Positions 8,656 to 15,223 of a DNA stretch of 64,000 nt are shown here, piece by piece; position 1 is the stretch's first letter, and each line of letters begins with the position of its first letter. The stretch is from Anaerolineae bacterium. GTDB taxonomy: Bacteria; Chloroflexota; Anaerolineae; Promineifilales; Promineifilaceae. The stretch covers positions 19,584-83,583 of the forward strand of contig JAHDWJ010000018.1 of the NCBI GenBank assembly GCA_023384415.1, given 5' to 3'. The position numbers and the translations under genes were made by a program. The notes below the pieces were generated by a model. That model was not told where the DNA came from. It saw only the letters and a list, made by a program, of their open reading frames with translations, and did not search any database.

Positions 8656-10176
8656 CTATTTCTGCAACCGCTCCCAACGGCTTAGCCATTTCCAATTGCT
8701 GGTATCTCGCGCTCCGGGAGCCACAATCTGGCTGGCTTCCTGGCTCTGATGGTGGGCCATGAGGGTGGCCGCGATAGCTGCTTCTAAATGGTTGGTGCGC
8801 TCTCGGTCTTCCATGCTAAACCGCTCTTCGACAAATTTGGTATCAAATTGGCCGAGTAAAAAGCGGTGGCTGTCCATCATGTGTTGGTGGAATGGGATAT
8901 TGGTTTTGACCCCCATGATGCGGTATTCCTCGAGGGCGCGGCGCATTCGCAAGACGGCTTCGCCCCGGGTTTCGCCGTAGCAGATCAATTTGCTGATCAT
9001 GGAATCGTAGTAGGGGGTGATTTCGTAGCCGGGATAGACGCCGGTATCTACGCGGACGCCGGGGCCGCTGGGCAGGGTGCTGTGGGTGATGATGCCGGTG
9101 CTGGGCAGGAAATTGTTGTATGGGTCTTCGGCGTTGATGCGGCACTCAATGGCCCACCCTTTCATCTGGATTTGCTCTTGGCGGTGGCGCAGGCGGCGGC
9201 CGCGAGCCACCCTGAGCTGCTCTTGGACAATATCTACCCCTGTCACCAGTTCTGTCACCGGATGTTCCACTTGCAGCCGGGTGTTCATCTCTAAAAAGTA
9301 GAAGTTTTTCTCCCGGTCGAGCAAGAACTCTACCGTACCGGCGTTGACATACTCAACTGATTTCGCGGCCGCGACCGCCACTTCCCCCATTCTTTGCCGC
9401 AAATCTTCATTGACTACAAACGAAGGGCATTCCTCAATCAACTTTTGGTGCCGCCTCTGTAAAGAGCATTCCCGCTCCCCCAGGTAAATGGTATTGCCAT
9501 AACTATCAGCCAAAATCTGGATTTCGATATGGCGGGCATCTACCAGCAGCTTTTCCAGATAGACGGTGCCATCACCAAAGGCGGCCTGGGCTTCACGCCG
9601 GGCTCCAGCGATGGCATCGGCCAGGTCTATGGATTTATAGACGGGGCGCATCCCTTTGCCCCCCCCACCTGCGGCCGCTTTGACCAGAAGCGGGTACCCT
9701 ATTTGGGGCGCGGCCGCGAGCAGTTCTTCATCCGTTAGCCCTTTGGCTGTCCCTGGCACCACCGGCACCCCGGCGGCCATCACCGCGGCCCGGGCCATCT
9801 GCTTATCCCCCATAATGCGGATCGCCTCTGGCGAAGGGCCAACAAAGACCAGCCCCGCATCCAGACACGCCTGGGCAAACACCGACCGTTCGGCCAGGAA
9901 GCCATACCCTGGATGAACGGCATCGGCCCCAGAGCGTTGGGCCACATCCAGGAGTTTTTCAATCACCAGATAACTATCTCGTGCCGGGGAGGGGCCAATA
10001 TGGTACGCCTCGTTGGCATAACGCACATGGGGGGCCATCCGGTCAGCATCAGAATAGACCGCTACCGTTTTAATGCCCAACTCATGGCAGGCCCGGATAA
10101 TCCGCACGGCGATCTCCCCCCGGTTGGCAATGAGGAGCTTGTCGAATTTGCGCAGGTTTAAGGAGTCAGTGTTCAT
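8656..10176 (-). CDS. accC: Biotin carboxylase subunit of acyl-CoA carboxylase
   Basis: A 506-residue ATP-grasp enzyme that carboxylates biotin using ATP and bicarbonate. KLLIANRGEIAVRIIRACHE (13-32) opens the N-domain. HPGYGFLAE, the glycine-rich lid GGGGKGMR and the catalytic stretch FLEMNTRLQVEHPVTE are all present, as are the ECSLQRRHQK and AIECRINAED motifs. It is about 50 residues longer than E. coli AccC, with a C-terminal tail rich in Gln/Ser. It sits between carboxyltransferase and carrier on the same strand. A run of five GCGGCCGC sites falls within it. Confidence 0.93.
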   Translation of the reverse strand: MNTDSLNLRKFDKLLIANRGEIAVRIIRACHELGIKTVAVYSDADRMAPHVRYANEAYHIGPSPARDSYLVIEKLLDVAQRSGADAVHPGYGFLAERSVFAQACLDAGLVFVGPSPEAIRIMGDKQMARAAVMAAGVPVVPGTAKGLTDEELLAAAPQIGYPLLVKAAAGGGGKGMRPVYKSIDLADAIAGARREAQAAFGDGTVYLEKLLVDARHIEIQILADSYGNTIYLGERECSLQRRHQKLIEECPSFVVNEDLRQRMGEVAVAAAKSVEYVNAGTVEFLLDREKNFYFLEMNTRLQVEHPVTELVTGVDIVQEQLRVARGRRLRHRQEQIQMKGWAIECRINAEDPYNNFLPSTGIITHSTLPSGPGVRVDTGVYPGYEITPYYDSMISKLICYGETRGEAVLRMRRALEEYRIMGVKTNIPFHQHMMDSHRFLLGQFDTKFVEERFSMEDRERTNHLEAAIAATLMAHHQSQEASQIVAPGARDTSNWKWLSRWERLQK

Positions 10177-10284
10177 AGTTGCGTTTCCTGAAAATAGTCA
10201 CGAATGACCCAAATAAGCGCGACTTTTTCCCTGGTAACTTCGCGTCTTTGCGTCTCTGCGCCAGTTTTTTCAGTAGGGTCATAT

Positions 10285-11832
10285 TTAGAGGGGCATATTG
10301 CCATGTTTTTTGGGTGGGTTGTGGTCCCGTTTGTTTTGTAACATATTGAGGGCGTTGATGAGACGCGGCCGCGTTTCTCTGGGTGTAATCACATCATCCA
10401 CATACCCCCACTGGGCCGCCACATACGGGTTAGCAAACTGCTCCCGGTAATCAGCCACCAATTCCGCTTTGCGAGCGACCGGGTCTTCTGCCTGGGCCAG
10501 CTCCCGCCGGAAAATAATATTCACCGCCCCATCTGGCCCCATCACGGCAATTTCCGCCGTTGGCCAGGCCAGATTCAGGTCTGAGCGGATATGTTTGCTG
10601 TTCATCACGCAGTATGCCCCCCCATACGCCTTGCGGGTAACAACGGTAATCTTGGGTACCGTGGCCTCACAGAACGCATAGAGCAGCTTGGCCCCATGCC
10701 GGATAATGCCGTTATACTCCTGGTCTACCCCAGGCAAAAAGCCGGGCACATCCTCAAAGACAATCAGAGGAAGGTTGAAGCAGTCACAAAAACGGACAAA
10801 CCGGGCCGCCTTTTCACTGGCTTTAATATCCAGCACCCCGGCCAACACCATCGGCTGATTGGCGACAATGCCCACGCTGTACCCGCCTAACCGGGCAAAC
10901 CCCACGACAATGTTTTGGGCGTAATGCTCATGTACCTCAAAAAATTCCCGATTATCTACGATATGGTGAATGACTTCTTTGATGTCATACGGCTTGTTGG
11001 GGTTATCGGGCACAATGCTGTCCAGAGCAGCATCCATACGGAGGGGATCATCGGTGGTGGTTTTGAAGGGGGGGTCTTCCATGTTGTTAGAAGGCAGGTA
11101 GCTCATCATTTCCCGGATGAGGAAAAGGCAGTCGGCTTCGGATTCGGCGGCCAGGTGGGCAACACCGCTGATGCTGTTGTGGGTGTCCGCCCCCCCTAGC
11201 TCCTCGAAGGTGACTTCTTCACCTGTGACTGCTTTGACGACATCGGGGCCAGTGATGAACATGTGGCTGCTGTTTTTAACCATGAAGATGAAGTCGGTGA
11301 GGGCTGGGGAGTAGACGGCCCCGCCGGCACATGGCCCCATGATGGCACTGATTTGGGGGATGACGCCAGAGGCCAGGGTGTTACGCAGGAAAATATCGGC
11401 ATATCCCCCCAGGCTGACGACTCCTTCCTGGATGCGTGCCCCACCAGAATCATTGAGGCCAATGACGGGGGCTCCGTTCCTCATGGCCATATCCATTATT
11501 TTGCACACCTTATCGGCATGGACGCGGCTAAGGCTGCCGCCAAAGACGGTGAAATCCTGGCTAAAGACGTAAACCAGCCGGCCATCTATGGTGCCCCAGC
11601 CGGTGATAACGCTGTCGCCCAAATATTTTTTCTCGCTCATACCGAAGTTGGTCTCCCGGTGGACGACAAAGGCGTCGGTTTCGCGGAAGGAGTTGCGGTC
11701 AAGTAGGACTTCGATGCGCTCGCGGGCGGTCATTTTGCCTTTGGCCCGCTGTTTGGCCTGGCTTTCTTCGCCCCCGCCCAATTGGGCCTGGTTACGGAGT
11801 TGGTTTAGTTTGTCAAGGTTAGGATCGGACAT
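10285..11832 (-). CDS. Acyl-CoA carboxyltransferase (PccB-type) subunit
   Basis: A 515-residue carboxyltransferase with fused N and C crotonase-like halves, as in propionyl/acetyl-CoA carboxylase beta. [14 protein letters not shown] and [15 protein letters not shown] form the CoA side, and [14 protein letters not shown] and [15 protein letters not shown] form the biotin side. In characterised actinobacterial enzymes the residue after GGAY is Asp for propionyl-CoA and Ile for acetyl-CoA; here it is Cys, so chain specificity is open. It is first in the leftward run (carboxyltransferase, biotin carboxylase, carrier) and could make malonyl-CoA or methylmalonyl-CoA. Confidence 0.93.
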   Translation of the reverse strand: MSDPNLDKLNQLRNQAQLGGGEESQAKQRAKGKMTARERIEVLLDRNSFRETDAFVVHRETNFGMSEKKYLGDSVITGWGTIDGRLVYVFSQDFTVFGGSLSRVHADKVCKIMDMAMRNGAPVIGLNDSGGARIQEGVVSLGGYADIFLRNTLASGVIPQISAIMGPCAGGAVYSPALTDFIFMVKNSSHMFITGPDVVKAVTGEEVTFEELGGADTHNSISGVAHLAAESEADCLFLIREMMSYLPSNNMEDPPFKTTTDDPLRMDAALDSIVPDNPNKPYDIKEVIHHIVDNREFFEVHEHYAQNIVVGFARLGGYSVGIVANQPMVLAGVLDIKASEKAARFVRFCDCFNLPLIVFEDVPGFLPGVDQEYNGIIRHGAKLLYAFCEATVPKITVVTRKAYGGAYCVMNSKHIRSDLNLAWPTAEIAVMGPDGAVNIIFRRELAQAEDPVARKAELVADYREQFANPYVAAQWGYVDDVITPRETRPRLINALNMLQNKRDHNPPKKHGNMPL

Positions 11833-11847
11833 TGTGGAACCTTTGGG

Positions 11848-11905
11848 GAGAGTAGAGAGTAGAGATTAGAGACTGGAGATTGAGAGACTGAGAGATTGGG
11901 AAAGT
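11848..11905. repeat. GAGAGTAGAGATTAGAGACTGGAGATT simple repeat
   Basis: A degenerate tandem of GAGAGT/GAGATT/GAGACT words upstream of the carboxyltransferase start. It is the longest of the purine-rich boundary tracts in the window. Confidence 0.6.
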
Positions 11906-11921
11906 GCCAGCGGCTATGTCA

Positions 11922-12359
11922 CTAACTGCTCACTGCTGACTGACCTGTGAAATACCACTGACTAGCGCGGCGGTTTAGGGACCAGAGGGCGAAAAGGATA
12001 GCGGCCGCGTACAGCACCATCTCGCCAACCCACCCCTGCCGGGCGACGGGGGATTGTACCCAGAGGGCCAGCAGGGTTAAGCGGTATAAGGCGCAGAGAA
12101 GTAAAAAGAGTGGTATGGCCTGACGGGTATACGGTTGTTTACGCCAGAGCGCGGCCGCGAGCCAGGCAGCCGCTACCATAATCATCAAGGACAGTACCAA
12201 TCGGGCATGGGGATCCAAGGTGGGGGCAAAGGTGGTCAGGTAAGCCCCTTGTTGGCTTAAAACCCAGGCCCGCCATCCATTGATCACTCCTACAATAAAC
12301 ACAAGATAGCCGGTATAAGTTACGCTGCGCGGCCGCGTCAAAGCTGGTTTCCTGACCAT
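11922..12359 (-). CDS. Four-helix membrane protein of unknown function
   Basis: A 145-residue protein with hydrophobic segments at about 15-29, 52-70, 82-98 and 112-127, so probably a small polytopic inner-membrane protein. No family motif was recognised. It lies upstream of the carboxyltransferase on the same strand, about 90 bases away with a repeat tract between. Three GCGGCCGC palindromes fall within it, so it shares the sequence habit of the core genes. It starts at ATG 12359 with no clear ribosome site. Confidence 0.6.
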   Translation of the reverse strand: MVRKPALTRPRSVTYTGYLVFIVGVINGWRAWVLSQQGAYLTTFAPTLDPHARLVLSLMIMVAAAWLAAALWRKQPYTRQAIPLFLLLCALYRLTLLALWVQSPVARQGWVGEMVLYAAAILFALWSLNRRASQWYFTGQSAVSS

Positions 12360-12453
12360 CGCGCCAGATTATATCTGATTTAGCCCGTTGCAGGGAATTT
12401 ATGAGCGATGGCGTGAGGGGGCGTTAGCTTATACCCGTTGTCAGTAAAAACAC

Positions 12454-12503
12454 ATAACTGCCCACTGCCCACTGCCCACTGCTCACTGCTCACTGCCCAC
12501 TCC
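12454..12503. repeat. CACTGCCCACTG tandem repeat
   Basis: About six copies of a 7-base word (ACTGCCC/ACTGCTC) lie directly before the promoter-like TGTTATAAT at 12506. Nothing else is visible between 12360 and 12505. Confidence 0.7.
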
Positions 12504-12505
12504 TA

Positions 12506-12514
12506 TGTTATAAT
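12506..12514 (+). promoter_or_regulatory. Extended -10 promoter, likely leaderless start
   Basis: TGTTATAAT is a perfect extended -10 (TGnTATAAT). The ATG of the AAA-ATPase-like remnant follows only 6 bases later, so a transcript would start at or next to that ATG. It may now serve the anchored protein at 12712. Confidence 0.55.
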
Positions 12515-12520
12515 CCCCCC

Positions 12521-12715
12521 ATGGACCTGCAACCAGTGCCTATTGGGGTACAAACATTCCGGGACATCATTCGAGGGGGGTTTCTCTATGTAGACAAAAC
12601 CCCCTGGATTTATGAGTTGATCCGTCAATCGAAAGGCGTTTATTTCCTGGCGCGGCCGCGGCGGTTTGGCAAAAGTTTATTACTCTCCACCGCGCCACTT
12701 GAGGTAAAACCATGA
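12521..12715 (+). pseudogene. N-terminal remnant of an AAA-ATPase-like (PF09820 type) gene
   Basis: Only 64 residues remain of a family normally over 500 long. The start has the usual features: PIGVQTFRDIIRGGFLYVDKT, then a lone Walker A-like end, ARPRRFGKSLLL (residues 45-56). After LLLST the sequence switches to unrelated residues and stops, overlapping the next ATG by 4 bases (ATGA). The break near 12,690 therefore joins the front of this gene to the ribosome-binding region of the CBM9-like gene. The remnant may survive as a translated leader because it carries the promoter and couples translation. Confidence 0.8.
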
Positions 12716-13704
12716 GCAGACCCTTCTCTCCCCCCGATGACCCCTGGGAAGGATTAGAGCCAGACGAGTTTGAAGCCCCCCGCGGCCGCAACTGGCTGTT
12801 GCTTGGGGGGATTGTCGCCGCCGCGCTCTGCCTCTTTACTTTCCTGCTCCTGGCGGCTGTCCTGCTCCTGCGGGATACCGATGAACCTGAACCGGCGGTT
12901 ATTGTTGTGCCCACCTTGCCGGGTGCGGCCGCGCCCCCCACCTTACCCCTTATTGATGTAGCCCCCACCGTTACCTTGCCCGGACAAAACCCGACGCCAA
13001 CCCTCGCGGCCGCGTCTCCCACCGTCCCCCCTGCGCCCACCGTTCCCGGCAGCCCCACCTACCAGGTCGGAGCATTCCGCTTTGAGACCCCCCCAGCCAT
13101 CAACGCCAACCTGGCCGATTGGCCTTCCGACTGGCCTACCTACCGCTCCGCCTACCGCGTCTACACCCACCCCACCTGGGATGGCACCGATGATGTTGAC
13201 GCCGTGTGGCGGCTTGGTTGGGACAACAACAATCTGTACATCATCGTCGAAGTCACCGATGATATCCATGTGCAGACCCAAACGGGCAACCAGATATTCC
13301 GGGGGGATAGTGTGGATATACAGTTTGACACGGACCGAAGCAACGACGCGGCCGGCCTCAATATAGATAACTTTCAGATCACCCTCTCCCCTGGTGATTT
13401 TAATACCATTCCCCCCTCCGCCTTTCGTTTTCAGGGCACAGCTCAGGGGCGTATCTTAGACGCACCCGGCGGCCATCGGGTCATTCTGGCGGCCCAACCA
13501 ACCGCCCTCGGCTACATCATCGAAGCGGCCATCCCCTGGAGTGATCTCAACCTCACCCCAACCACTGGGCTGGTCATTGGCCTGGCCCTTAATGTCAACG
13601 ACAATGATCAGGTAGGCCAGGCCGTACAAGAGATGATGAAATCCCACGTGCCCACCCGCACCCTCACCGACCCCACCGGCTGGGGCACCCTCATTTTGCG
13701 CTGA
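12712..13704 (+). CDS. Membrane-anchored protein with CBM9-like sugar-binding domain
   Basis: A 330-residue protein. A cytoplasmic acidic N-terminus is followed by one membrane segment (about 28-50), a Pro/Thr/Ala stalk (60-115) and an outside beta-sandwich domain (about 120-330). The domain has the marks of family 9 carbohydrate-binding-like modules: a DWPSDWP start, VDAVWRLGWDNNNLYIIVEV, DDIHVQ, and GDSVDIQFDTD. Such domains bind sugar ends or serve as surface sensors. Its start overlaps the ATPase remnant by ATGA. A short CAGAGC-CTCTG hairpin lies about 45 bases after the stop. Its ligand is unknown. Confidence 0.75.
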   Translation: MSRPFSPPDDPWEGLEPDEFEAPRGRNWLLLGGIVAAALCLFTFLLLAAVLLLRDTDEPEPAVIVVPTLPGAAAPPTLPLIDVAPTVTLPGQNPTPTLAAASPTVPPAPTVPGSPTYQVGAFRFETPPAINANLADWPSDWPTYRSAYRVYTHPTWDGTDDVDAVWRLGWDNNNLYIIVEVTDDIHVQTQTGNQIFRGDSVDIQFDTDRSNDAAGLNIDNFQITLSPGDFNTIPPSAFRFQGTAQGRILDAPGGHRVILAAQPTALGYIIEAAIPWSDLNLTPTTGLVIGLALNVNDNDQVGQAVQEMMKSHVPTRTLTDPTGWGTLILR

Positions 13705-13872
13705 TTTGTCACTACAAGCTGCAAAGAGCTGCCCCTTCACCCTGTTCAGAGCAAGCTCTGTACCTTGCCGAAGGAAAACAAGGTTTCTCAAGGGTTTTTT
13801 AAAGGTTTTGGTACCTTCGCGGTGAAACTCTTATGACACGGCGACTAAATATCAATCCATGCTGAAGATGAA

Positions 13873-14076
13873 ATGTTGGAACATGGTTTACAAAGACGAG
13901 ACATTGAACATGCTATTTTGAAAGGCAGGGTGGAGAAACGAATGACCCATGATATGCGTGGTACACGCTATTGTATTGAAGGACCTGTGCCAGACGGCCG
14001 TCTTATTCAGGTGATTTGCCGGTTTCATGTTAGCCGTGATTTGTTGATTATCACGGTATACGCTTTAACGGAGTGA
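13873..14076 (+). CDS. DUF4258-type toxin-like protein
   Basis: The 67-residue open frame ends DLLIITVYALTE and contains the DUF4258 layout: helix with a conserved Arg/His set, then a GTRYCIEG strand and VICRF strand, as in small RelE-fold nucleases. Family members normally begin ten or more residues earlier. The in-frame codons before the ATG read ISIHAEDE, which fits the family, but a stop lies just before them, while an ATG at 13833 is in another frame. Either a non-ATG start or a one-base frameshift is present. Its stop overlaps the next gene by one base (TGATG). Confidence 0.65.
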   Translation: MLEHGLQRRDIEHAILKGRVEKRMTHDMRGTRYCIEGPVPDGRLIQVICRFHVSRDLLIITVYALTE

Positions 14077-14300
14077 TGAGGATTTGTGAATTTTGCGAGG
14101 GCGAAACAGTCGAGAAGAAAGTGAAACGATTCCACTGGTATAACAAACAACTCTATATTGTGGAGAATGTTCCGGCACTTGTGTGTGTGGAATGTGGGGA
14201 GCGATATTTTCATGCCCAAGTTTTGGATGAAATTGATACTATGTTGGCAGCAGATCATGAGGTTACAGAACGGATTGAGGTTGAAGTTGTAACCCTCTAA
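14076..14300 (+). CDS. YgiT-type zinc-finger antitoxin-like protein
   Basis: A 74-residue protein that starts MRICEFCEGETVEKKV and later has VCVECGERY, giving two CxxC pairs that would hold zinc as in the N-domain of the MqsA antitoxin. The helix-turn-helix part of MqsA is absent. The gene is joined to the DUF4258 gene by a TGATG overlap, the usual order for this toxin-antitoxin-like pair (DUF4258 first, YgiT second). The DUF4258 protein probably acts as the nuclease and this one as its partner. It sits at the edge of an ACGGCCGT island and is followed by a palindrome array. Confidence 0.8.
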   Translation: MRICEFCEGETVEKKVKRFHWYNKQLYIVENVPALVCVECGERYFHAQVLDEIDTMLAADHEVTERIEVEVVTL

Positions 14301-14327
14301 CTGTTGTTCAATCTTTTGGGATTAGGG

Positions 14328-14446
14328 ACGGCCGTTTTCCTTCGCGCAGTTGTGGGGGGGGGATGGCCGTTTTTGTTGGGGATACGGCCGTTTTCCTTCG
14401 TGCAGTTGTGGTGGGGAACGGCCGTTTCTATTGGTGATACGGCCAT
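14328..14446. repeat. ACGGCCGT palindrome array D
   Basis: ACGGCCGT occurs at 14328, 14384 and 14418 with decayed copies at 14363 and 14439. The stretches between them repeat a pattern of TTTCCTTCGCGCAGTTGTGG followed by a G-run and the next palindrome, then TTTTTGTTGGGGAT. The same pattern recurs at 15120-15216, so the two genes between (DUF6883 and DUF4926) are bracketed by copies in the same orientation. Confidence 0.8.
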
Positions 14447-14455
14447 TGGCTTTAG

Positions 14456-14464
14456 TGGTATAAT
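14456..14464 (+). promoter_or_regulatory. Extended -10 promoter for the DUF6883 cassette
   Basis: TGGTATAAT is a perfect extended -10 right at the end of array D, with ATG 14479 only 14 bases later. There is no clear -35. The gene has no ribosome site, which agrees with a very short or absent leader. Confidence 0.6.
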
Positions 14465-14478
14465 CAACCGCAAGAGTT

Positions 14479-14811
14479 ATGAAAATTCCAAATGGATCAC
14501 AGGCAGTTATTCACCCGGAGAAGTTACGGGGTTATTTGCTGGATGTCGAGCATAAACGAGGCAAGAGTAAAGCTGCTGTCCTGCTCTCGTTTGGGTATAC
14601 ACCGGAAAATTGGCAAGCGTTGGCGAATGATTTGCGACAATACCATTTGACGGCTGAGGTAACGGCCGTGCGGGAGACAGCCTACGGCATACGCTATGAA
14701 GTTCAGGCTCTGTTGTTCACACCAGACGGCCGTTCTTTACAAGTGCGTACTATCTGGCAAATTGATACCGGCACAAATTTTCCTCGTTTCATTACGCTGT
14801 TCCCTGATTAA
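14479..14811 (+). CDS. DUF6883 family protein
   Basis: A 110-residue protein starting MKIPNGSQAVIHPEKLRGYL. It matches the DUF6883 pattern: PEKLRGYLLD, HKRGKSKAAVLLSFGYTP, then two strands ending in VRTIWQID and PRFITLFPD. This family is small and often lies next to DUF4926 in cyanobacteria and Chloroflexota, a pairing suspected to be toxin-antitoxin-like; the biochemical role is unknown. The DUF4926 gene follows after 19 bases on the same strand. It holds two ACGGCCGT palindromes within its reading frame. Confidence 0.75.
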   Translation: MKIPNGSQAVIHPEKLRGYLLDVEHKRGKSKAAVLLSFGYTPENWQALANDLRQYHLTAEVTAVRETAYGIRYEVQALLFTPDGRSLQVRTIWQIDTGTNFPRFITLFPD

Positions 14812-14830
14812 CGGCCGTTGAAGGAGATGA

Positions 14831-15106
14831 ATGATGGACTTTCCTCTGTTTGAAGATGTGATCTTATTAGTAGATTTGCCCGAAGATGGTCTCCTGGCCG
14901 GCGATATTGGCGTGGTAGTCGAGCGGCATGATGTTCCTGATTTGGAACCGGGTTACAGTGTAGAGTTTTTTAATATGTCTGGTGATACGGTGGCTGTTGT
15001 GGTGGTGCCAGGCACCAGTTTACGCCGTCCCACTCCTGTTGATCGCCCTATGGTGCGACAGCCTCAGACACCCCGATTTGCTCAACCAGTTTTGTTTACT
15101 GATTGA
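14831..15106 (+). CDS. DUF4926 family protein
   Basis: A 91-residue protein (or 90 from the second ATG at 14834, which is better spaced from AAGGAG at 14821). It has the DUF4926 layout: FPLFEDVILLVDLPEDGLLA, GDIGVVVERHD, then GYSVEFFNMSGDTVAVVVV, a small KOW/SH3-like barrel. The tail of about 25 residues is Pro-rich and not conserved in the family. With DUF6883 it forms a two-gene cassette, likely co-transcribed from the extended -10 at 14456. A partner or antitoxin role is suspected from context only. Confidence 0.75.
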   Translation: MMDFPLFEDVILLVDLPEDGLLAGDIGVVVERHDVPDLEPGYSVEFFNMSGDTVAVVVVPGTSLRRPTPVDRPMVRQPQTPRFAQPVLFTD

Positions 15107-15119
15107 TTCGTACAGGGGT

Positions 15120-15216
15120 ACGGCCGTTTTTCTTCGCGCAGTTGTGGGGGGGAACGGCCGTTTTTGTTGGAGACACGGCCGTTTCCCTTCACGCAGTTGT
15201 GGTGGGAAACGACCGT
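15120..15216. repeat. ACGGCCGT palindrome array E
   Basis: ACGGCCGT at 15120, 15154 and 15175, plus a decayed ACGACCGT at 15209, with the same TTCGCGCAGTTGTGG linker as array D. The 34-base spacing between the first two matches 14384-14418. It lies between the DUF4926 stop and the stop of the MacB-like permease. Confidence 0.8.
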
Positions 15217-15223
15217 TTCTATT

